Shown here piece after piece: positions 56,520-64,000 of a stretch of DNA of 64,000 nt. Every line of letters starts with the position of its first letter. The first letter of the stretch is position 1. The notes beneath the pieces were generated by a model, which saw only the letters and a program-made list of their open reading frames with translations, had not been told where the DNA came from and made no database searches. The stretch is from Ampelomyces quisqualis (Eukaryota > Ascomycota > Dothideomycetes > Pleosporales > Phaeosphaeriaceae), in the NCBI GenBank assembly GCA_018398575.1, contig JAGTXZ010000009.1:372001-436000 (forward strand). Direction: 5' to 3'. A program made the translations under genes and the position numbers.

Positions 56520-58160
56520 ATGTCCTTCATAGCGCAACACCTCCGCCAGGCCTACAACGACAAACAAACCCACGTCGTCATGTTCAGCGCCACAGCCATT
56601 GCGCTGTATGGCTACGACCAGGGCATGATGTCGCTCATCAACACAAACAAAAACTATCTGTCTACCATGGGCCTCTCTGAAGAATCCCCCATTGTCGGCG
56701 TCATCGTCGCAGTATACTACCTGGGCTGCGCAGTCGGCGCCGTGCTCTTTTCCAAACTTGCAGACAAATTCGGGCGCAAGAAAAGTATCTTTTTCAGCCT
56801 GGCGAGCGCGAGTCTAGGAAACTTGATCATGTTTGTGTCTGGCATGAAGTTTCCCAAATTAGCTCTTGGGCTGATGCTTGCTGGACGGGTCATTATGGGT
56901 TTGGGCGTTGGTGGCATCGACGCAGTCATCCCGACGTTTTCATCTGAATTGTCAGCTGACGAGTCGCGCGGGAAAGCGCTCGCGCAGGAATTCCAGTCGA
57001 ATATCTTCGGGCTCGTCATGGCGTTTGCGATTAATCTCGGGGTGACGATCCAGCTGGGTAAGTGGAACCAGTGGGCGTGGCGGATCCCGATTGTGGTAAT
57101 GCAGGTGTATCCCGTGTTGCTCATGGCGCTGGTGGAGAGGTTGCCGGAAAGCCCGAGGTGGTTTATTTTCAATGATAGGCAGAACGATGCGAGGGAGGCG
57201 TTGGACAGTATTTATGGGGAGGGGGCGAAGGAGAAGTTTGATGGGTTGGTGGAGCAGCATGAGAAAGAGAAGGATGAGTTGGTGGGGTATCTCGATATGA
57301 TTAACCCATCTCACCCACAGTTCAAGCCCACGATTATTGTCATAGCCTTGCAAATCAACCAAGCTTTGACGGGCTACGGAGCGGTATCCGTGTATGGACC
57401 TCAGATTTTCGGGGTAAGTCTTCTTCCTAGTCGAAATGGCGTTTCGCTGACCTGATTCTTTTAGCTCCTGGGCTTCGACGTCCGCGTGTCGGAGTACTTG
57501 ACTCTGGCCAACTACACGTCATATTTCCTGCTGATGACATTTGCATGGATTCTCATCGATGTCCTGGGGCGCCGCCAACTTCTCATCCAAGGTTCCATCG
57601 TCCTGTCGTCCTGTTTCGCTCTCCTAACAGTATTCGGCGGGCTTTCCGAGAATTCTTCCAAGCTCGATCTCCCGGTATACGTCCCTGGAATCATCGGCAC
57701 CGTCGTTCTCTTCATCGCAACCGGCGCGTTTGGAATCGGCTGGCTCGCAACCGTTTGGCTCATTCCAACTGAGATCTTCCCAACGACTTGCCGCGCAAAC
57801 GGGACAGCTATCTCGGTGATTGTATGGGGCTTTGCAAACTTCGCAATCACATTCCTCACACCTGTCATGTTCAATAACTTGTCGTACTTCATCTTCCTTG
57901 TCTTCGCGGGTACCAACGCCGTAGCAGGACTGTGGACGTATTTGTACTTGCCAGAAACGGGCGGAAGGAGTTTCGAGGAAAATCAGGACTTCTTCAAAGA
58001 GGCGAGCGAGGTGAACACGTGGAGGGTACACAAGGTTGCCGGAGGGGATTGGATCAAGATGAGATATCCGGATCCGAAGAATGATGGGGAGGTTGTTGAT
58101 GCGGAAAGAGTCCCGTTGTTGACAAGGGTGGAGGATCAGTTGCCGAGTATAGATAACTGA
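56520..58160 (+). CDS. MFS sugar transporter
   Basis: Plasma-membrane sugar/polyol porter of the major facilitator superfamily, 529 residues in two exons (56520-57413 and 57465-58160). The 51-base intron has GTAAGT, a GCTGAC branch region and TTTTAG. Start ATG lies in CCCACCATGTCC; the frame upstream to 56496 begins at a GTG and is not used. Landmarks: GYDQG at 31-35 in helix 1, DKFGRKK at 82-88 between helices 2 and 3, PTFSSELSADESRGKA at 138-153, RLPESPRWF at 207-215 before the central loop, helix-7 QINQALTGYGAVSVYGPQ, DVLGRRQLL at 330-338, and the end-of-fold PETGGRSFEE at 461-470. All family signatures are intact, unlike the broken transporter at 15.7-16.9 kb. The substrate cannot be read from sequence. 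The gene begins only 325 bases from the RIP block. Confidence 0.92.
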
Positions 58161-60340
58161 GAGGTGCGTGGTGTAGCTTGGGCAATAGATTGTATGCACA
58201 AAAGTCGATCTTCATTCCCTAATTGCCCTTATGTTCCGAATTAGACGCTCGTCAACTGACATAGCACTGATCGTGAGCATCGACTACACGTCAAGACACA
58301 AGTCTAGTGCAGCCTGTCTACCTTGAAGATATAGACCAACGTTGTAAAAGACCTTATTGTTCGCTGCAGAACAGACAAGGTCCTTTCAACATATTAAAGA
58401 TTGACTTTGTAGCGTTCAAATCAGTTCGGTCTTGCACTTGAGCGCTCGCGAATTATGACTGAATCTGGCCTTGTCGTGCTCTTAATGATGTGGTATAACA
58501 TGTAAAGTAGCTTCCAGAATCAATGGTGCTTCACTCACTGTAGTTGTGATGACGAGAGGTTGCGCAAGTCGGAGGCGTGTTCGTATGCCCACATCCCCAA
58601 TCAATTGCCCTGTCCACACACTATCTGGCACATCCTACATCAGCAATACAACTGTTAATAGATACTGTAAGTGATCCGCGCATATTGCAGAGGTTCATCA
58701 TTGTGGAATCGAACGTAAGTAGCAAGTACCTGCACCTATATTGCAGAGTGGCCGCACACGATTCAGCGTGACCTTCTTGCTTCAAACGGAAGTGGAGTTT
58801 GGCATTCCTACCATCACGAGTCAAGGCGAACAAGGCAGCGGCATCGTTTGGATCACCGACGTAGAGCGAGGATTGCTAACATACCACGCGATACCCATAA
58901 ATGAATCGCTCATCGAGACCCCCTACCAAAATTCAATGGAGCGATGCAGTCCAGCAAACCTGTCTCAGGAGACGGAAGAGTATGCATCATCGACGCAAAA
59001 GATACATTAGTTGTCTTAAGACTGAAGAGCGCGAGAGAAACTCTACCAATAACGCTTCTCATGCCCTCGTCTTCGGTCTCCGTACAGATCACTTTCATGT
59101 GTCTTTGCATTCTCCGGACCTGTGGCTACCGTAATCTCCGTCGCACGCGCCCGCCAGGCAACGAAATTTGGTGTTGTAACGCCACTAGGTACGGAGTACT
59201 CGGCCGAACAACTGCGAAGAGAACGCCAAGGGAACCATGAGAACCCCCGTTGTCGTCCGATCAAATGCGAAACAGCGATCGTGGGTGTCATGCCGCACGG
59301 ACCGCGACCGATCGGGCCTGCATAAACGCCGAGAGTGTGAAAGAGCGCCATGTCGCATATGCACATGCGCGCCCGTGAGGGGAAACAAGCGCAGCAAGAA
59401 TGAGATACAACAAGTACATAGCCCACGGTCCGTCGCATGTGCTCTTAATTCTTCGAAGACCACGTTTCACCCGCCCCTTGACAAGAACGATAATATCCGG
59501 ATTCCCTGAGTAACAAGGCCGCGTCCTCGGCCAACCACATCACGTATATTTGTGAGCGAGGAACGCAGCGAAAGTTTGTTTACGCCACGAGAACAAGACG
59601 CATATATAAGAGCTGTGCTTGTCCCGCGCTTTCGTGCCCGCGGGAATCCAATCGAGGAAAGGAAAGGCAAGGAAGCGAGAAGCAGAAAATGTCGACGACG
59701 TGTCTTACCATCCACGATTTGCTGCGCATCACATATGCTTACGAAGCGCAAGCTCTGCAAGCGCTGGCGAGGAAACGATCGGATTCGGCGTGTTTTGTAC
59801 GACCCCGATCATGACATGAGTGAAGAAGGCGTGCTGCTGACAAAGACGACGATAGACACCAGAAACATGCTCACACCTCTCACCACCGTCATCTCCATCT
59901 TGGGACTTCGCCATGCTGGAGACGGACTTTACATATCGGTACTCGCGGTCTGGAAAATGATGCGTTGAAGAAAAGGGCTCGGTTTGGTATTTCATCAGCT
60001 GAGCTGCAACAACAAGATCGACGTGACCTGCGCTGGCAACACCCCACTCAATTTACGTGACGCATGGTAGTCTGCATGGCGTGTGGATGAGACGGGCCGA
60101 TTGGCTACCTGCGGGGATTGATTGGCTGGTAAGCAAGAAAGGTGGTAGAGAGAGATTTATCATGTCTTCTGAAAGTGCTTCGGTCAACGGGGTACGATAT
60201 AGAACCTATTTATATTAGAAACTATGTTACAAAGTAATTTCATACCCCCAAACACCGGTAGGGGCTCAAAGTAGAGACAACCTGTTTGCTAGCCTAATAG
60301 TACTGTAGTCTAAGCCGTCTATCTTTCGTCTAAACAGTTA
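58161..60340. other. Gene-poor stretch
   Basis: No coding region I can support; overlapping frames of 60-140 codons at 58.6-60.0 kb on both strands look like chance. One TACGGAGTA at 59190-59198. AT content rises after about 60.2 kb. Confidence 0.45.
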
Positions 60341-60450
60341 TTAGAGGTTTATATAGCAGCGAAGTTATAAGGTAATAGAAGTAGTAGAAGTAGAAGTAAG
60401 TTAATCCCTATCCTGTAACTTTATGATAGAACTACTCTTTTACACATACT
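60341..60450 (-). mobile_element. Truncated gypsy LTR remnant
   Basis: About 110 bases match the left part of the 282-bp gypsy LTR at 46197: GAGGTTTATATAGCAGCGAA, then TAGAAGTAAGTTAAT and GAACTACTCTTTTAC, with transitions and small gaps. The rest of the LTR and any internal sequence are missing, so it is a truncated LTR in the same orientation as the one at 46194. Confidence 0.75.
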
Positions 60451-60476
60451 TTTAGATAGTATTCAGGAGTCAAGGG

Positions 60477-60858
60477 AACCACGGTGGTTACCGTGACACC
60501 AGGCAAGACCCTCTCAGGTTTCTGCCCACGAAGGAGACGTACTGCAACTACAACTAGAATCAAGGTTTCTCCTAACGAAGCTCGTGCTACGAAAATCCAA
60601 GCGACCGCCAAGGTGCTTGGTTATATCAAACTATGGGTAGAAGAGCTGGACCCTAGTATTCAAACACTTCTTCAGTTGGAAGTAGAGTACGATATCCGGG
60701 ATAATGGCCATGACCACGAGCATGAGGCCTGGTCGTATACTTACAGATACAATCCTCATGGAGAGTCACACAAACGGGCGTCGGACGATACGAACCGTGG
60801 TACTGCGATAGCCTGTCACCAGCGAGGCATTTATCACTACGGTCACCATCATCATTAA
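60477..60858 (+). pseudogene. 3' fragment of an unknown gene beside the LTR remnant
   Basis: A continuous frame of about 125 codons without a proper ATG start, ending at TAA 60856. It begins TTVVTVTPGKTLSGFCPRRRR, goes through a plausible helical stretch (ARATKIQATAKVLGYIKLWVEELDP) and ends in a histidine-rich tail (GIYHYGHHHH). The frame is also open a little upstream, up to the LTR remnant, which suggests the element cut off the 5' part. I do not recognise the family. It could be chance, but the composition reads as coding. Confidence 0.35.
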
Positions 60859-61363
60859 GAGAGCCTCTTATATATATATATATATATGGAAAGGAATTGT
60901 TACCAAGGCCAATGGAACGATGACAACTTGTCAGAAAAGATAAGGGGACAACTTCCGCAGTTCGCCTGGAGGCGGTAGCGATGCGAGCAACTCAATCTAC
61001 ACTCAGGGGCCATAGTGGTACCGTCGTCCCAGCAATGTCGCCAAAACCGATGCTAGAGGCCGTGGTCAAGCCCTACTTCAAAAAGGCTAGGGACTTCCAC
61101 TTTGAACTCGTTAGGGGATGGAGTGAATGGCTATCACAGCGAGATAGTGGCACCCATGTCACTTTGATGTTCTTTTGCTTCCGTGTGGAAATGGCGCGTG
61201 GATCTTCTACCGGTGATATTCCCCTTCAGTCTTCGACCGCGCTTCTTGTAGTCTCTACCTTTTACCCTTAGATAGCCTACAACAACTGGCAATATGGTAG
61301 TGCTACAAGATGGTTCTCTCAAACAGATAGAAATGCAAGTCGCCTAGCTCGCCAGGATAAGCC
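60859..61363. other. Short region with TA repeat and weak frame
   Basis: A (TA)9 run lies near 60870-60887. A 96-codon frame at 60981-61271 (+) with ATG has no recognisable motif and is not called a gene. Confidence 0.4.
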
Positions 61364-62080
61364 ATGGTAATGATACTGACGATGAACAGCACCGCTCTCA
61401 ACCAGAATACCTCGCCACTACTACAGTTCCCTGCTCAGAATCGAAACATTATCTACGGCTATACGCTCGGTGGAACTACCTGGATAGTTGTGGGCGCTGG
61501 AGTACTCCAAGTCAGGCGCGAATACAGTCACAGAAAGATTCAACGCGACTCAGGCAAACGTAACAAATTTTGTTCCGAGCTGCTGCGAATATCCCGCCAG
61601 ATTTATAAAGAGGCTGCGCGGCTATTGTTCGCCCACAATACATTTGAGGTCGACAGCACCGTCGTCGTCTTCAAGTGGATCGATTCACTCTCGGGGTGTG
61701 CGCCGCGCGTGGGCTACCATCTCATCCCTTGGACTAGGTCATGCGCCCGCCGGACGATACGCTGGTTCGCCCTTAGTCGTCTCGATTCCTGACGCCTATT
61801 ACCCCTGAACGTCGCTTCCCCAATCTCGTCATGAGGACGCGTTCCTTGCAGGGCCCGCTATCTGTCTACCAGACGACTTGTACGCGTTGCTGCCTAGTCT
61901 CCGACACGTTCATGTCTTTGTTTGAGTGGGCATTGCAGAACTATCAATGCACAATGCTGAATCGTTTTCCGATCCCAAGATCCGAGCTCAACTGGAGTCT
62001 GAGATGGTCCCAGAGGTAATCAAGGTGCTGCAGCTCCCGAAGCTCTGGATGGATACGGATTTAGCTCTTTACGACTAGGC
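61364..62080 (+). pseudogene. Frameshifted 2EXR/F-box-like family gene
   Basis: ATG 61364 opens a frame with LLQFPAQNRNIIYGYTLGG, then LLRISRQIYKEAARLLFAHNTFEVDS and FKWIDSLSG. This is the pattern LPxExRNxIYxxxL ... LLxxxRQIYxEAxxLLYxxNTFxF common to the large fungal family annotated as 2EXR or DUF7730 proteins. After FKWIDSLSG near 61700 the continuation switches frame (ATISSLGLGHAP...GSPLVVSIPDAYYP), then again after 61800 (RRFPNLV...). The end, with PEVIKVLQLPKLWMDTD, reaches about 62080. Two frame changes with no splice signals at the breaks imply a pseudogene. The cellular role of the family is poorly known. Confidence 0.55.
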
Positions 62081-62763
62081 TACAGCTTCATTGCAGCGGC
62101 GAGGCGTCTCGTCCCCTTCGGCGTAAAGCCAAGCATATAAGTTGCGGCATTATCCTACTATAGCAAGGTTGCGACGATGCTTGAAAGCTGTGAAGAAGAT
62201 ACGATGTATGAGGTTAAGCGAACAACATCGTGTGTGAGCTATGCAGATGATTTACATCAGCTAAAAACCCCCACAAAATATAACTCGATAAGCATATATA
62301 CTTGCCACTCCTTTTGTTTCACAGTAGCTTTTTGTTAGCGATTTTAACGGTTCCAGAGATTTCGGCTGTCTAAGCTGGTTTGCGACATTGCAGCGTCATA
62401 GGACGAAGTGGATTAATGCTCAAGTACCAATATCTTAGCCATTGTTTCCAGCGCCCCAATCGATTTCTAGTGACGTTTTTTCCGCCATATGTCCGATTTA
62501 CGGCATCGCGATGTAGGGCCGCCGTTCAACAACGTCGAACCTAATAAGCACATCGCAAGAAGGCGAACGAATATGCTGCAAAAGCGCAATGCGACGAACT
62601 ATGTATTACTACCTATACACACGTTAGAACATATCTTCCATTTAACAAAGCGGGCACCTGAACCCCACCCTTCATATTACATTTTCCTACCTCTCCACTC
62701 CCATCGTGTCCAATGCAATAAAAAGACTTGGTTAACCAAGTCAATATAATAGAATTCGCCGCT
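62081..62763. other. Intergenic region, 3' flank of the PhiA-like gene
   Basis: No gene supported. An 86-codon frame at 62489-62749 (+) starts with a true ATG but has no recognisable motif. Confidence 0.45.
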
Positions 62764-63396
62764 CTAAGCGTTGTAAACAGAGTACTCGCAAGCCTCAGGC
62801 TTCGCCTCCTTGACAGCCCTAGCATTCAGCTCAACACATCCCTCACTACCAGCTGGCTTGGGGTTGCCAGCGAGCCAGACCTTCCAACCGCTCAACTCGT
62901 TACCCTCAGCCGGGGGGCAAGCCTGGAATGCAGTAACGACGCCATTGCCGTTGTCAAAGACGAGGTCGCTGGTCTCGGTAATCTTGAAGGGACCGAGCTC
63001 CTGGTTGCGGCCGATGCCGGCAGCGTTGCCGGTGGTGTATTGGATTTGTCCCTGGCCCATGCCGGAGCGGTCAACGAACATTTGCTGGGTTTGGAAGTTG
63101 TCGGGAGTATCGCCGGTGTAGAGGAAGAGGAGGCCTTGGCCGTTGAGGACGAATGAGGCGTGGTCGCGGGGGAGTCGGGTGGTGCAGTTTGCGCTTTGGA
63201 AATCCGCGCCGATGAGGAGGTTGTTGTTCTTGGCTTGGAAGGGCGCGCATTCGATCTCGTTGGCGACCTTGGGGAGAGCTACTAGCTTGAAGACGTCGCC
63301 GGCGACGGCGGCCTCAGAGATGGGGGGCAGATTGCAGTCCTTTGCGGATGCGAGGGCCACAGTGACGGCGGCGATGTTGGCGATGGTGTACTTCAT
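62764..63396 (-). CDS. PhiA-like secreted cell-wall protein
   Basis: Single-exon frame of 210 residues from ATG 63396 (MKYTIANIAAVTVALASAKD, a signal peptide with cleavage after about residue 18) to TAG at 62764. An in-frame ATG at 63492 would bury the signal peptide behind 32 residues and is rejected. The mature protein has Cys pairs spread along the chain (CNLPP, IECAPFQAKN, ANCTTRL), a central FVDRSGMGQGQIQYTTG stretch, and an end with AFQACPPAEG...GWKVWLAG...CVELNARAV. The layout and the C-terminal ACPxxxxxxWxVxxA...C signature resemble PhiA, a small cell-wall protein needed for phialide and conidium development in Aspergillus. Sequence identity to PhiA is not high as far as I can judge. 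A CCAAT box on the minus strand near 63463-63467 is about 70 bases upstream. Confidence 0.75.
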   Translation of the reverse strand: MKYTIANIAAVTVALASAKDCNLPPISEAAVAGDVFKLVALPKVANEIECAPFQAKNNNLLIGADFQSANCTTRLPRDHASFVLNGQGLLFLYTGDTPDNFQTQQMFVDRSGMGQGQIQYTTGNAAGIGRNQELGPFKITETSDLVFDNGNGVVTAFQACPPAEGNELSGWKVWLAGNPKPAGSEGCVELNARAVKEAKPEACEYSVYNA

Positions 63397-63460
63397 CTTG
63401 ACGTGTGTATTGGGTGGGTTGATAGGTGAATTGGAAGCGAAGGTTGGATGTCGTAGTAGA

Positions 63461-63690
63461 TTATATTGGCGAGTTGTGAGGTAAAGCGTCATACTTCTTA
63501 TACACTTCCACCCTCGTATTCGGGTCCATTGAAAGCCCCATCAACCCATAAGGGTGGTCCATCTCGGCGCCGATGTACTCCGTATACTTTAATTCCCGCA
63601 ACATCGTGAGCTCATACGACCGAGAAATACGAGGCTTCGTCACCCCAGCAAAGGCGAATAGCGCCACACCCGTCGGAAGGATTGCCTATG
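63461..63690 (-). CDS. Possible 3' exon of an unknown gene
   Basis: From an acceptor-like TCATAG near 63690 a minus-strand frame runs to TAA at 63461. It encodes one hydrophobic helix (AILPTGVALFAFAGV), then a polar tail with YELTMLRELKYTEYIG, AEMDHPYGLMGLSMD and VEVYKKYD. The composition reads as coding, but I recognise no family and see no convincing upstream exon before the window edge. It ends only 65 bases from the start of the PhiA-like gene on the same strand, so it would sit on that promoter. It also contains a TACTCCGTA copy. Confidence 0.3.
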
Positions 63691-64000
63691 ACCCCATAAA
63701 CACGAGATACAAGCTTTACCGGCTTAGGAAATCGCTGTGAGGATGATGCATCGCTTGCGGAAGCTGCGGGACAGGAACCCAGACTCGGAAGAATACTCCG
63801 TATTTGCAGGGGGACGACTCGTAGTCGTGGGATTAGGTTGCGATCGCCAACACACGGACCGGAATATTGACATCACCGGCGCAGGGCGGGCAGGGCGGAC
63901 AAAAATAGAGTGTGGAGTTACCGTCGCTGCCGGTATTACGGTGTAGAACAACACTACGTCAGTTGGTGTGCTGCTCGCCGTTGGTTGATTCTGCGAGGAT
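63691..64000. other. Right edge, no supported gene
   Basis: Short overlapping frames on both strands without motifs. One TACTCCGTA at 63794-63802. Confidence 0.4.

Overview
The window reads as nuclear DNA of a filamentous ascomycete (Pezizomycotina). Supporting signs are short introns of 51-63 bases with GT...CTAAC/CTGAC...AG signals, fungal-only families (New1-type ABCF ATPase, But2-domain protein, PhiA-like cell-wall protein) and a large AT-rich block with the hallmarks of repeat-induced point mutation (RIP). Sharp alternation of GC-balanced DNA and RIP-degraded AT blocks is typical of Dothideomycetes such as Pleosporales. That placement is an inference.

Layout. 0-6.5 kb holds a decayed GH71-like glucanase fragment and otherwise no supported gene. 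A C2H2 zinc-finger regulator lies on the minus strand at 6.5-7.5 kb, followed by an unusually long gene-poor stretch to 15.5 kb. At 15.5-17.5 kb two broken genes face each other: a sugar transporter (+) and a But2-domain secreted protein (-). At 19.2-29.6 kb there are three co-oriented genes: a membrane-anchored GH3 beta-glucosidase, a New1/Elf1-type ribosome-associated ABC ATPase, and a multi-exon secreted protein built from repeated cysteine-rich modules.

From 29,759 to 56,195 the DNA is AT-rich and RIP-degraded. It can be parsed as one large DNA element with CACTG-type inverted ends and a possible 3-bp target duplication (ATC). Nested in it are a Ty1/copia element (207-bp LTRs, TSD AGTAT), a chromodomain Ty3/gypsy element inside the copia element (282-bp LTRs, TSD AGCAA), and two inverted copies of an ~0.86-kb TIR element. 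The gypsy element carries a decayed antisense ORF. The nesting and the degree of decay give a relative age series: outer element, then copia, then gypsy.

Beyond the block (56.5-64 kb) lie an intact MFS sugar transporter, a truncated gypsy LTR remnant, gene fragments and a frameshifted 2EXR-like gene, an intact PhiA-like cell-wall protein, and a possible partial gene. The cysteine-rich secreted modular gene stops about 180 bases from the RIP block. Secreted genes beside RIP-degraded repeats are a setting typical of effector genes in this group, so this gene is the most interesting candidate. Its function is unknown, and its middle splice structure (one continuous gene or two products) cannot be settled from sequence alone.
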